Below are positions 45,114 through 53,484 of a stretch of 64,000 bases of DNA, piece by piece. The DNA is from Streptomyces sp. 1-11. Lineage in GTDB: Bacteria > Actinomycetota > Actinomycetes > Streptomycetales > Streptomycetaceae. The stretch lies in contig NZ_BJTV01000002.1 in NCBI RefSeq assembly GCF_007176755.1, positions 1 to 64,000 of the forward strand, in the 5' to 3' direction. The position numbers were made by a program, and so were the translations under genes. The notes under the pieces are model-generated. The model saw only the letters and a program-made list of their open reading frames with translations. It was not told the DNA's origin and did not search any database. Position 1 is the stretch's first letter. Each line of letters opens with the position of its first letter.

Positions 45114-45608
45114 TCAGCCGTCGATGCGGCCGGTGTGCCGGCGGCGAGCCCACAGGGGCAGCCCGTACCAGCAGACCAGGTACCAGGCGACCACACCGGC
45201 GACGAGGTAGGGCACGTAGCCGTTGTGGGTGGCCACCCGGAGGATCAGCAGCAGCGACGAGGTCATCGTCAACAGCAGCAGGACCAGGCCCACGAAGGTC
45301 AGCCGGGAGGCGATCCGCACCGCCTGCGGCTTGACCCGCCGGCCGGAGACCAGGCGGTGCAGCGACACCGGCCCGATGAGGGCGCCGGTCGCGCAGGCGC
45401 CCAGGACGACCGTCACGATGTAGATGACCTGGTCGGCGTGGGCCAGGGTTGCGTACTTCTGCTGGAAGACCACGGTGAGCAGGAAACCGAAGAGGATCTG
45501 CACACCGGTCTGGGCGACGCGGACCTCCTGGATGAGTTCACCCCACATCCGGTCGGCCCGCTCCTCCTCGGTCTCGTCGCGGCCGGTACGCCGCCCCTCC
45601 TGTTTCAT
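45114..45608 (-). CDS. DUF6328 family membrane protein
   Basis: This 164-residue protein starts with a charged segment containing the family-like DETEEERADRMWGELIQEVRVAQTGVQILFGFLL, then four hydrophobic helices. Such proteins are common beside stress genes in actinomycetes and have no known function. It converges on the DUF2238 gene and lies downstream of the aldo/keto reductase on the same strand. A hairpin at 45626-45655 separates the two. Confidence 0.83.
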   Translation of the reverse strand: MKQEGRRTGRDETEEERADRMWGELIQEVRVAQTGVQILFGFLLTVVFQQKYATLAHADQVIYIVTVVLGACATGALIGPVSLHRLVSGRRVKPQAVRIASRLTFVGLVLLLLTMTSSLLLILRVATHNGYVPYLVAGVVAWYLVCWYGLPLWARRRHTGRIDG

Positions 45609-45625
45609 GCGATCCGTTTATCCGG

Positions 45626-45655
45626 GTGAACGTCCGCTCAAACGGACGGTTTCAC
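45626..45655 (-). terminator. Hairpin after aldo/keto reductase
   Basis: CGTCCG and CGGACG pair around CTCAAA, extended by GTGAA and TTCAC with a 2-base bulge. It is just downstream of the reductase stop (45661) and upstream of the DUF6328 start. Confidence 0.5.
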
Positions 45656-45660
45656 GGCGG

Positions 45661-46644
45661 CTACCAGCGGTGTTCGACCTGCTCCCGGATCCGGCGGTCG
45701 TACAGGTCGCGGATCGCCGCGTGCGTCTCGGCGGAGAGCGCCGGCAGCTTGGCGGCGGCCGCGTTGGCGCGGGCCTGCTCCGGGTTGCGGGCGCCGGGGA
45801 TGACCGTGGTCACACCGGGCTGCTCGATGATCCAGCGCAGGGCGAGCTGGGCCGGGGTGAAGCCCTCGGGGGCGAGCGCGGCGAACTCGGCGGCCGCCTC
45901 GACGCCGGTCGCGTAGTCGACGCCGGAGAAGGTCTCGCCCTGGTCGAAGGCCTCGCCGTGCCGGTTGTAGGTGCGGTGGTCGTCGGCGGCGAAGACGGTG
46001 TCCCTGGTGTACTTGCCGGACAGCAGGCCGGAGGCGAGCGGCACCCGCGCGATGATGCCGACGCCCGCCTCGCGGGCCGCCGGGAGCACCTCCAGGAGGG
46101 GCTTCATGCGGAACGGGTTGAGGATGATCTGCACGCTCGCCACGTTCGGCCGGGCGATCGCGGTGAGCGCCTCGGCGCAGGTCTCCACGCTCACGCCGTA
46201 CGCCGCGACGCGCTCCTCCGCCACCAGCGTGTCGAGGGCGTCGTACACCGCGTCGGAGGAGTAGACGGCGGTCGGCGGGCAGTGGAGCTGGACCAGGTCG
46301 ATGCGGTCGACGCCGAGGTTGCGGCGGGACCGGTCGTTCCAGGCGCGGAAGTTGTCCAGCACGTAGTTCTCGGGCGTCTGCTCCAGCCGGCGGCCCATCT
46401 TGGTGGCCACGAGCACATGCAGGTCGGGCCGGCCGCGCAGGAAGCCGGCGATGGTCTCCTCGCTGCGTCCGTCCCCGTACACGTCGGCCGTGTCGAAGAA
46501 GGTGACCCCGGACTCGGCCGCCGTCTCCAGGACGGACAGGGCCTCCTTGTCGTCCACCTCGCCCCAGTCCGCACCGAGCTGCCAGGTGCCGAGTCCGACG
46601 ACCGACGCCCACTGTCCCGACCTGTCGATTACGCGTTCGTCCAT
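45661..46644 (-). CDS. Aldo/keto reductase
   Basis: This 327-residue TIM-barrel oxidoreductase has the AKR tetrad in order: Asp and Tyr in FFDTADVYGDGRSEE, Lys in VLVATKMGRR and His in DLVQLHCPP. The C-terminal NADPH site is VTTVIPGARNPEQARANAAA. It reduces aldehydes or ketones with NADPH in the cytoplasm; the natural substrate is not known. The ATG has only GGAC upstream as ribosome binding site. A second AKR of a different subfamily is at 62922-63914. Confidence 0.92.
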   Translation of the reverse strand: MDERVIDRSGQWASVVGLGTWQLGADWGEVDDKEALSVLETAAESGVTFFDTADVYGDGRSEETIAGFLRGRPDLHVLVATKMGRRLEQTPENYVLDNFRAWNDRSRRNLGVDRIDLVQLHCPPTAVYSSDAVYDALDTLVAEERVAAYGVSVETCAEALTAIARPNVASVQIILNPFRMKPLLEVLPAAREAGVGIIARVPLASGLLSGKYTRDTVFAADDHRTYNRHGEAFDQGETFSGVDYATGVEAAAEFAALAPEGFTPAQLALRWIIEQPGVTTVIPGARNPEQARANAAAAKLPALSAETHAAIRDLYDRRIREQVEHRW

Positions 46645-46761
46645 ACCGTCCAGTCTGTCATCCGGCCCGGCGGCCCGGCGGACCGGGTGGTTCCGGCGCG
46701 GCCCGCGCCTGCCGCACCGGGGCCGCCGGGGTGCCGGACCGGTGGGGCGGGTCCGGCCGGG

Positions 46762-47406
46762 TCAGGGCGTCAACTGGGCCTGGACGAGCGGGCCGTAGCG
46801 GTCGGCGACGGCGTCGAGGTCGGTCCCGCGCAGGTGCGGACCGCGGGCGACGCCGTACATCACGCCCAGGCCCAGCAGGCCCGCGACGGCGAGTTCGGCG
46901 CGCAGTCCCGGGTCCGGGCCGGTGAGCCGGGCGGCGAGGCGTCCGGTCACCTGGGCGCGGAAGTTGGCGCGCAGCACCTCGCCGTGGTCGCCGTGCAGGG
47001 GGGCGAAGGCGATCCGCAGCAGCGGGTCGGCGCCGCGGTCGCGCTGGCTGGCCAGGACGTGCCGGACCATGTGCCGGCCCAGTTCCTCCAGGGGCGCGTC
47101 GAGCAGGTCGTCGGCGTCGGTGTCGAAGGACATCACGCGGGCGAACAGGGCGTCCTTGTTGCCGAAGTACTTGAGGATCAGCGGCGGGCTGACCCCGGCC
47201 CGCTCGGCGACCGCCCGGAGGGTGATGTCGGCGTGCGCGTGGCGGGCGAGGAGGTACCGGGCGGCCTTGAGGATGGCCGTCCTGGTGGCCTCGGCGTCGC
47301 GCCGGGCGGGCGCGGCCTCACCGGGTGCGGACGCGGGTCCGCGGGGCGCGGGGGCGGTTTCGCGCGGTGCGGGGGCGGCTGCCCGGGGGCCGGATGAGGT
47401 GCTCAC
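46762..47406 (-). CDS. TetR-family regulator of the DHA2 exporter
   Basis: This 214-residue TetR protein has a 30-residue Ala/Pro-rich tail, then TRTAILKAARYLLARHAHADITLRAVAERAGVSPPLILKYFGNKDALF with the helix-turn-helix (about 40-85), and a TetR_C ligand domain. Its GTG is 4 bases after the exporter stop, so the two form one operon with the regulator second. The double operator upstream of the exporter would then give negative autoregulation of both. Inducing ligands are probably exporter substrates (inference). Confidence 0.92.
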   Translation of the reverse strand: MSTSSGPRAAAPAPRETAPAPRGPASAPGEAAPARRDAEATRTAILKAARYLLARHAHADITLRAVAERAGVSPPLILKYFGNKDALFARVMSFDTDADDLLDAPLEELGRHMVRHVLASQRDRGADPLLRIAFAPLHGDHGEVLRANFRAQVTGRLAARLTGPDPGLRAELAVAGLLGLGVMYGVARGPHLRGTDLDAVADRYGPLVQAQLTP

Positions 47407-47410
47407 GCCC

Positions 47411-48901
47411 TCATGCTCCCTCCATCGCTCCGTCGCGTGCGCCCCGGGTGGCGCCGCGGGCGCGCCGGATGCCGCCGGAGGGCCCGTCGCCGGGTATGGA
47501 CAGGGCGGCCGCGCAGGCGACCAGGGCGACGGCGCCGGCCATCGTGAACGCCAGCAGGTAGCCGTGCAGGGTGGCCACCGGGACGCCGCCGACGAGGCTG
47601 GTGTGGTGGACCAGGACGGCGGCGACGGCGGCGCTGGAGGTGGCCTGGCCGATGGTGCGCATCAGGACGTTGACGCCGTTCGCGGAGGCCGTCTGGGCGG
47701 CCGGGACGGCGCGCAGGATGAGGGTCGGCAGCGCGGAGTAGGCGAGGGTGGTGCCGGTGGCGACCACCGTGGCGCCGAGGATGATCATCCACAGGTCGCG
47801 GCTGTCGGCGATGCGCAGCGCGTAGCCGCAGGCGATGACGGCGGCGCCGAGGGCGAGGGTGATGCGCGGGCCGCGGGAGGCCGAGATGCGGGCGGACAGC
47901 GGCGAGAAGAGCAGCATGGTGACGCCGCCGGGCAGCAGGCACAGGCCGGTGGCGACGATCGACAGGCCGAGGCCGTAGCCGGTGGCCTTCGGCGCCTGCA
48001 CGAGCTGGGCGGTCACCAGTGAGTTGGCGTAGAAGGCGAACCCGGTCAGCATGGCCGCCACATGGGACAGGCCCACCCGTGGCCGGGTGACCAGGCGCAG
48101 GTCGACCAGCGGCCCGGCGGTCCGCAACTGCCACCACCACCACAGGACGAGGATCGCGGCGGCGGCGAGGAACAGTCCGAGGACGCGGGGGCTGCCCCAG
48201 CCCCACTGGCCGCCCTGCGACACGCCGAGGAGCAGGCTCACCAGACCGGCGGCCAGGCCCAGCGCGCCGAGGACGTCGAAGCGGCCCGGCTCGCGCACCG
48301 GGGACTCCTTGACCGCCCACCAGGTCGCGGTCACGCCGAGCGCGCCGAGGACGCTGGTCAGCCAGAACATGGTGTGCCAGTCGGCGTACTGCACCACCAG
48401 CGCGGCCAGCGGGAGGCCGAGCGCGGCGCCGATGCCGACCGTGGAGCTCATCAGCGCGACCGCCGAGCCGCGGCGCTCCGGCGGCAGTTCGTCGCGCAGG
48501 ATGCTGATGGACAGCGGTACGACGGAGGCGGCGGCGCCCTGGAGCGCGCGGGCCGCGATGAGCACGCCGATGTCGGCGGACAGGGCGCACATCACGGAGC
48601 CGGCGGTCATCAGGGCGAGCGCGCCGATGAGCACCCGGCGCTTGCCGTACATGTCGCCCGCCCGGCCGAGCACGGGGGTGAGCACCGCCCCGGAGAGCAG
48701 GGTGGCGGTGACCATCCAGGAGACGGCGGCCGCCGACGCCCCGGTGAGCCGCGGCAGGTCGGGCAGCAGCGGGACGACGACCGTCTGCATGACGGCCATG
48801 AGGATGCCGCCCGAGGCCAGCACGGGGATGGTGAACCGGTCCCGCAGCCGGGTCGGTGCCGCGCCGGTGCCGGACTGGGACGTCGGTGCTGACTGGGTCA
48901 T
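47411..48901 (-). CDS. DHA2-type MFS drug exporter
   Basis: This 496-residue transporter has about 14 transmembrane segments and belongs to the EmrB/QacA family of proton-driven exporters. PVLGRAGDMYGKRRVLIGAL is motif A, MSSTVGIGAALGLPLAALVVQYADWHTMFW carries the antiporter motif C region. ATG 48901 is chosen because AGGAG lies 6 bases upstream; the ATG at 48943 is inside the operator. It is the first gene of an operon with the TetR gene, and the flavin monooxygenase lies upstream on the same strand. Confidence 0.92.
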   Translation of the reverse strand: MTQSAPTSQSGTGAAPTRLRDRFTIPVLASGGILMAVMQTVVVPLLPDLPRLTGASAAAVSWMVTATLLSGAVLTPVLGRAGDMYGKRRVLIGALALMTAGSVMCALSADIGVLIAARALQGAAASVVPLSISILRDELPPERRGSAVALMSSTVGIGAALGLPLAALVVQYADWHTMFWLTSVLGALGVTATWWAVKESPVREPGRFDVLGALGLAAGLVSLLLGVSQGGQWGWGSPRVLGLFLAAAAILVLWWWWQLRTAGPLVDLRLVTRPRVGLSHVAAMLTGFAFYANSLVTAQLVQAPKATGYGLGLSIVATGLCLLPGGVTMLLFSPLSARISASRGPRITLALGAAVIACGYALRIADSRDLWMIILGATVVATGTTLAYSALPTLILRAVPAAQTASANGVNVLMRTIGQATSSAAVAAVLVHHTSLVGGVPVATLHGYLLAFTMAGAVALVACAAALSIPGDGPSGGIRRARGATRGARDGAMEGA

Positions 48902-48924
48902 CGGCGCTCCTGCGGGCAGCGTGA

Positions 48925-48980
48925 AGACGTTGGTGAATAACAATTCACCTTAACGAGTGAATGGCCATTCACCAACGTCT
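48925..48980. promoter_or_regulatory. Double operator before DHA2 exporter
   Basis: GGTGAATAACAATTCACC (48932-48949) and GTGAATGGCCATTCAC (48957-48972) are perfect palindromes with centres 24 bases apart. The outer arms AGACGTTGGTGAAT and ATTCACCAACGTCT are also a perfect 14-bp inverted repeat. This is the expected kind of site for the TetR protein at 46762 and overlaps the promoter region of the exporter. Confidence 0.8.
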
Positions 48981-48985
48981 GCGGC

Positions 48986-50197
48986 TCAGCGCCGGTCGGC
49001 CGCCGCCCGGGCGTGCAGGGCACGGGCGGCCCGGGGGCCGAGCCAGCGCTTGAGCCTGCGCAGCACCTCCAGTTGGCCGGCCGCCTTGTCGATGCCGTAG
49101 TAGAGCTGCGGCGGCACGTGGGGCAGCAGCGGGGAGTGACGCTGGCCGAGCAGGGCGAACATCCGGTGCGGAGGCAACTGGACGTAGCGCGGCAGGTTCT
49201 CGTACCACTGGGCGCTGTAGCGGGCCGCGCTCTGCGCCGAGAGCAGTTCGGACCTGCGCTGCCGTTCGTAGGCGGTCAGCGCCTCGGACAGCGAGGCGTG
49301 CCGGCGCAGGGAGCCGGCGAGGCACATGGCGTCCTCCAGCGCGAGGGTGGTGCCCGCGCCGATGGAGTAGTGCGTGGTGTGCGCGGCGTCGCCGAGCAGC
49401 ACGACGTTGCCGTGGTGCCAGGTGCGGTTGGTGAGGGTTCGGAAGGCCGGCCACGGCGCGCCGCCGCCGGCCGGGGCGCGGTCGATGAGGGGGTGGCCGT
49501 CGAGCACGCCGGCGAAGAGCTTCTCCAGCAGCGCGAGCCCCTCGCCCCGGTCCGCCCGGTCGAGGCCGAGTCCGGTGAGGGTGTCCGGGGCGCACTCCAC
49601 GACGCAGGTGCTGTGGTCGTCGCTGTACTTGTAGCCGTACGCCCAGATCCAGCCGTGCCCGGTCTCCACGAAGGCGAAGGTGAAGGCGTCGAAGACCTTG
49701 GTGGTGCCCAGCCAGACGTAGCGGTTGCGGCCCTCTTCGAGCCGGGTGCCGAAGTGGCCGGCGTGCCGGGTGCGCAGCGCGCTGTGGACGCCGTCGGCCG
49801 CCACGACCAGATCGGCCTCCGGCACGGCGGCGGCCGGGACCTCGCTGGTGTACTCCAGCCGCACGCCCAGGGAGCGGGCGCGCCCGGCCAGGATCTCGAG
49901 CAGGCGGTGGCGCCCGATGCCGTGCCCCTCGTCGCCGGGCTGCCGGGCGGTCCGGCCGTGGATGTGGGCCACGCCCTCGTTCCAGCGCACCGAGCTCTCC
50001 TCGATCGCCGCCGCGGACTCCGGGTCGTGTGCGTGCAGCCGGTCGAGCAGCCCGCGCCAGTAGGTGACGCCCCAGCCGTAGGTCGACCCCTCCGGGTCGC
50101 GCTCGTGGACGGTGACGTCGTGGGACGGGTGCTGCCGCTTGAGCAGGATGGCGAGGTACAGGCCCGCGGGCCCGCCTCCGACACAGACGACCTTCAC
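48986..50197 (-). CDS. FAD-dependent aromatic monooxygenase (VioD/salicylyl-CoA hydroxylase-like)
   Basis: This is a 403-residue class A flavin monooxygenase. The GxGxxG motif is VCVGGGPAGLYLAILLKRQHP, followed by YGWGVTYWRGLLDRL, a layout like VioD and the N-terminal half of salicylyl-CoA 5-hydroxylase. The DG motif is LVVAADGVHSALRTRH and the GD motif is VVLLGDAAHTTHYSIGAGTTLALEDA. It hydroxylates an aromatic ring, possibly a CoA ester, using NAD(P)H and oxygen. GTG 50197 has AGGGG 7 bases upstream; GTG 50203 is in frame. It is divergent from the tyrosinase operon. Confidence 0.87.
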   Translation of the reverse strand: MKVVCVGGGPAGLYLAILLKRQHPSHDVTVHERDPEGSTYGWGVTYWRGLLDRLHAHDPESAAAIEESSVRWNEGVAHIHGRTARQPGDEGHGIGRHRLLEILAGRARSLGVRLEYTSEVPAAAVPEADLVVAADGVHSALRTRHAGHFGTRLEEGRNRYVWLGTTKVFDAFTFAFVETGHGWIWAYGYKYSDDHSTCVVECAPDTLTGLGLDRADRGEGLALLEKLFAGVLDGHPLIDRAPAGGGAPWPAFRTLTNRTWHHGNVVLLGDAAHTTHYSIGAGTTLALEDAMCLAGSLRRHASLSEALTAYERQRRSELLSAQSAARYSAQWYENLPRYVQLPPHRMFALLGQRHSPLLPHVPPQLYYGIDKAAGQLEVLRRLKRWLGPRAARALHARAAADRR

Positions 50198-50203
50198 GCG
50201 CAC

Positions 50204-50547
50204 ACCCCTGACGATTACTCAACGTGCTCGGACGAGACCGCAGGGTAGCAGTGGCTCGCCCGTGGGGGCGGGTCGGCGGATCGCGTCAGCCTGGCGCGGT
50301 GACGCGCGCCACTCGGGCGGCCCATCCACGGGAAGGAACACCGCGTTCGCGCCCCCGGCCGCAAGGAATTGCCTGTTCCGCGACCGGACGGCCCACCGCG
50401 ACAGCAAGATCACCTTGGTTCAACCTTGCACGATGTGTAACCAATTGTCCTGATCGCAGCCAACCGCTTCCGGATGATTTCACCCTCCTGCGCGAGGCCC
50501 GATAGGCATGCGGGGTCACCACTCACTCCCCTCGCAGGAGAACCCGC
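50204..50547. other. 344-base divergent intergenic region
   Basis: This lies between the monooxygenase (minus) and melC1 (plus). It holds TTGGTT (50415) and AACCAA (50439), an inverted repeat with an 18-base gap, in an AT-richer stretch. A TTGCAC at 50426 could be a -35 element for the mel operon, but its -10 is unclear. Frames on either strand here lack good codon bias. Nothing else stands out. Confidence 0.4.
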
Positions 50548-50940
50548 ATGCCCGAACTCACCCGGCGCCGCGCGCTCACCACGGCCGCCGGCCTCACCAC
50601 TGCGGCCGGTCTCACCACTGCGGCCCCGGCCGCCGCACTCGCCGCGCCCGCCGCGCGGGCCGCCGAACACCACCACGGCGCGCCGGAGCCCTTCGACGAG
50701 GTCTACAAGGGCCGGCGGATACAGGGCCGTCCCTCGGACGGCGGCGGCGCCCACCACGAACACGGCGGCGGCTACGCGGTGTTCGTCGACGGCGTGGAGC
50801 TGCACGTGATGCGCAACGCCGACGGGACCTGGATCAGCGTGGTCAGCCACTACGCCCCGGTGCCCACCCCGCGCGCCGCCGCCCGCGCCGCGGTGGACGA
50901 GCTGCGGGGCGCCACGCTGCTGCCCTTCCCCGCCAACTGA
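50548..50940 (+). CDS. melC1: Tyrosinase co-factor/chaperone MelC1
   Basis: MelC1 is the 130-residue helper that delivers copper to apotyrosinase and carries it out of the cell. The N-terminus is a Tat signal with TRRRAL, then an internally duplicated TTAAGL stretch and an AxA cleavage region (AAPAARA). [20 protein letters not shown] and [34 protein letters not shown] follow, the conserved caddie domain with copper-binding histidines. AGGAG is 8 bases upstream. It precedes melC2 by 34 bases, the usual Streptomyces melanin operon order. Confidence 0.95.
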   Translation: MPELTRRRALTTAAGLTTAAGLTTAAPAAALAAPAARAAEHHHGAPEPFDEVYKGRRIQGRPSDGGGAHHEHGGGYAVFVDGVELHVMRNADGTWISVVSHYAPVPTPRAAARAAVDELRGATLLPFPAN

Positions 50941-50974
50941 CCGCCCCCGCAGGCACACCCGGAGCACCGCGCAC

Positions 50975-51805
50975 ATGACCGTACGCAAGAACCAGGCCGA
51001 TCTCACCGCCGACGAGAAGCGCCGCTTCGTCGGCGCCGTCCTCGCGCTCAAGCGCGACGGACGCTACGACGAGTTCGTCCGCACCCACAACGGCTTCATC
51101 ATGTCCGACACCGACACGGGCGAGCGGACCGGGCACCGCTCCCCGTCCTTCCTGCCCTGGCACCGCAGATTCCTGCTGGACTTCGAGCGCGCCCTGCAGT
51201 CGGTCGACCCCTCGGTGGCGCTGCCGTACTGGGACTGGAGCACCGATCGCACCGTCCGCGCCTCGCTGTGGGCGCCGGACTTCCTCGGCGGGACCGGGCG
51301 CGCCTCGGACGGCCGGGTGACGGACGGCCCGTTCGCCGCCGCCACCGGCGACTGGCCGATCAGCGTGCGGGTGGACGGCCGTACGTTCCTGCGCCGCTCG
51401 CTCGGCGCCGGCGTGCGGGAACTGCCCACGCGCGCGGAGGTGGAGTCCGTGCTGTCGATGACGGCGTACGACGCGATGCCGTACAACAGCGCCTCGGACG
51501 GCTTCCGCAACCACCTGGAGGGGTGGCGCGGGGTGAACCTGCACAACCGGGTGCATGTGTGGGTCGGCGGCCAGATGGGCACCGGCGTCTCGCCCAACGA
51601 CCCGGTGTTCTGGCTGCACCACGCCTACGTCGACAAGCTGTGGGCCCGGTGGCAGCGCGGGCACCCGGACGCGGGGTACGTGCCGGCGGGCGGCACGCCG
51701 GACGTCGTCGACCTGAACGAGACGATGAAGCCCTGGAACGACGTGCGTCCGGCGGACCTGCTGGACCACACGCGGTTCTACACCTTCGACACGCTCGACC
51801 GCTGA
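50975..51805 (+). CDS. melC2: Tyrosinase MelC2
   Basis: This 276-residue type-3 copper enzyme oxidises tyrosine and DOPA to quinones, leading to melanin. The copper ligands are H38, H54 and H63 for CuA (RTHNG, TGHRS, PWHRRF) and H190, H194 and H216 for CuB (NLHNRVHVWV, FWLHHAY), the same positions as in known Streptomyces tyrosinases. It has no signal peptide of its own and leaves the cell bound to MelC1. GGAGCACC precedes the ATG. A linked aromatic hydroxylase gene is divergent from the operon. Confidence 0.97.
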   Translation: MTVRKNQADLTADEKRRFVGAVLALKRDGRYDEFVRTHNGFIMSDTDTGERTGHRSPSFLPWHRRFLLDFERALQSVDPSVALPYWDWSTDRTVRASLWAPDFLGGTGRASDGRVTDGPFAAATGDWPISVRVDGRTFLRRSLGAGVRELPTRAEVESVLSMTAYDAMPYNSASDGFRNHLEGWRGVNLHNRVHVWVGGQMGTGVSPNDPVFWLHHAYVDKLWARWQRGHPDAGYVPAGGTPDVVDLNETMKPWNDVRPADLLDHTRFYTFDTLDR

Positions 51806-51833
51806 CGCCCGGCGCGGACCGCGGGGCCGCCGG

Positions 51834-52526
51834 TCAGGCGTCCGCGGTGCGGCACTCCGGGTGTCCCCAGCCCTGCGCGTTCTTGGCGATGGACTCGCCG
51901 GCCGCGTAGGAGCGGCCGCACAGGCAGCGGCCGGGGAACTTCGCCTTGATCGTGCGGGAGGAGGAACGGGCGGCGGCACCGGCGCCGGCGCGGCGGGGCG
52001 CCTTCTTCCGTGCGGCCCCGGCCGCCGGCGTGTCGGGCGAGGGCGGGGGCTCGGGCGAGCCGAGGGCGCTGCCGGCCGCCTCCTGCACGGTGGCGGCCTG
52101 GCTGGCGGCGCGGTCGGCGAAGTCGTTCAGCGGGTCCCCGTCCACCTGGTGGGCGGGGACGTAGCGGAACTCGACCGACCGGCCGTCGAGCAGCGCGTCG
52201 ATGCGCACCACGAGCTCCTGGTTGGCGACCGGCTTGCCGGCCGCGGTCTTCCAGCCGTTGCGCTTCCAGCCCGGCAGCCAGGTGGTGACGGCCTTCATCG
52301 CGTACTGGGAGTCCATCCGGACCTCCAGCGCGACGTCCGGGTCGACGGCGGTGAGCAGCCGCTCCAGAGCGGTCAGCTCGGCGACGTTGTTGGTGGCCCG
52401 GCCGAGCGGGCCGGACTCCCAGCGGGCCGCGGTCCGCTCGTCGTCGGAGACCACCCACGCCCATCCGGCCGGTCCCGGGTTTCCCTTCGAAGCCCCGTCG
52501 CACGCGGCCACCACACGTTCACGCAT
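51834..52526 (-). CDS. RNase HI-like protein with C-terminal zinc motif
   Basis: This 230-residue protein has an N-terminal RNase H domain: ACDGASKGNPGPAGWAWVV (first Asp), ATNNVAELTALERLL (Glu), VRMDSQYAMKAV (Asp) and DPLNDFADRAA (last Asp). After a basic, Ala/Pro-rich linker it ends in KFPGRCLCGRSYAAGESIAKNAQGWGHPEC, a likely zinc-binding C-x-C...H-x2-C motif. It would degrade the RNA strand of RNA-DNA hybrids. ATG 52526 begins the conserved sequence; ATG 52538 is in frame. It converges on melC2. Confidence 0.85.
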   Translation of the reverse strand: MRERVVAACDGASKGNPGPAGWAWVVSDDERTAARWESGPLGRATNNVAELTALERLLTAVDPDVALEVRMDSQYAMKAVTTWLPGWKRNGWKTAAGKPVANQELVVRIDALLDGRSVEFRYVPAHQVDGDPLNDFADRAASQAATVQEAAGSALGSPEPPPSPDTPAAGAARKKAPRRAGAGAAARSSSRTIKAKFPGRCLCGRSYAAGESIAKNAQGWGHPECRTADA

Positions 52527-52584
52527 ACGGCCGATCATGCCACGCCCGCGGCCACCGCCGGAGCGGGTCCCTCCCGGCCGCGGG

Positions 52585-53379
52585 TCAGTCGTCGTCGAAC
52601 CCCGGCATCTCGCCCTCGGTGGTCCGGATGTCGATCACCGAGAAGTTGGCGCCCTGCGGGTCGCTGAGCGATGCGAACCGGCCGAACGGGCTCGTCATCG
52701 GCCCGAAGTGCAGGACGGCGCCGAGATCGACCGCCCGGGCCACGGCCGCGTCGCAGTCGGCGACGGTCCAGTAGACGTTGATGTAGGAGGGCACCTCGGG
52801 CGGGAAGTCGTCGGTCATCCGCATCCGGCCGAGGACGGTCTCCTCGCCGAGGTCGAACGTGCGGAAGTCGATCGCGTCGTCCGCGATCCGCTTCGCCCGG
52901 TACGGGAAGACGGCGGTCAGGAAGGCGTCCGTGCGCTCGGGGTCGCGGGTGAAGACCTCCGCCCAGCAGTAGGCGCCGGGCACCGCGGTGGCGTCGAAGC
53001 CCTCGTGGCTGCCCGCCTGCCACACGCCGAACACGGCGCCGCTGGGCTCGCGGGCCAGGCACATGGTGCCGAACTCGCCGACCCGCATCGGCTCCATCAG
53101 CACCTCTCCGCCGTTGTCCCGGATCCGCTCCGCGGTGGCGGCGGCGTCCGGAGAGGCGAAGTACAGGCACCACTGGGGCTGGCCCTCCTGCCCCGGCATG
53201 GGCGGCACCACCGCGGCCACCGCCTGGTCGTCGGCGTAGGCCTGGGTGTAGTTGCCGTACGACGGCGACGACTCGCCGAAGGTCCAGCCGAGGACCTCGC
53301 CGTAGAAGGTCCGGGCGCGCTCCAGGTCGCCGAACATGGCATCGGCCCAGCAGGGCGTTCCCTCAGGTTGCACGGCCAT
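52585..53379 (-). CDS. VOC-family protein, two glyoxalase-like modules
   Basis: This 264-residue protein has two vicinal-oxygen-chelate modules: GTPCWADAMFGDLERARTFYGEVLGWTF (first, from residue 8) and GAYCWAEVFTRDPERTDAFLTAVFPY (second, from about 140). Such proteins are annotated as glyoxalase/bleomycin-resistance-like and often bind small hydrophobic ligands or a metal. Function is unknown. ATG 53379 follows GAGAGGG; the longer frame to 53442 lacks a ribosome binding site. It is 105 bases downstream of the second VOC gene on the same strand. Confidence 0.85.
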   Translation of the reverse strand: MAVQPEGTPCWADAMFGDLERARTFYGEVLGWTFGESSPSYGNYTQAYADDQAVAAVVPPMPGQEGQPQWCLYFASPDAAATAERIRDNGGEVLMEPMRVGEFGTMCLAREPSGAVFGVWQAGSHEGFDATAVPGAYCWAEVFTRDPERTDAFLTAVFPYRAKRIADDAIDFRTFDLGEETVLGRMRMTDDFPPEVPSYINVYWTVADCDAAVARAVDLGAVLHFGPMTSPFGRFASLSDPQGANFSVIDIRTTEGEMPGFDDD

Positions 53380-53484
53380 GGTGGCAGCCCTCTCCGCTCG
53401 GCCGGTCGGCGCCGGTCCGCCCCTGCACAGAACGCTAGTCATCCCGCGCCCGGCGCGCTCGCCGGGCGCGGGACACCGGCCGGC

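Noticed and set aside
50410..51051. Minus-strand frame over the melC1 region
   Set aside because: It is antisense to melC1 with poor protein-like composition, and the divergent region shows no ribosome binding site for it.
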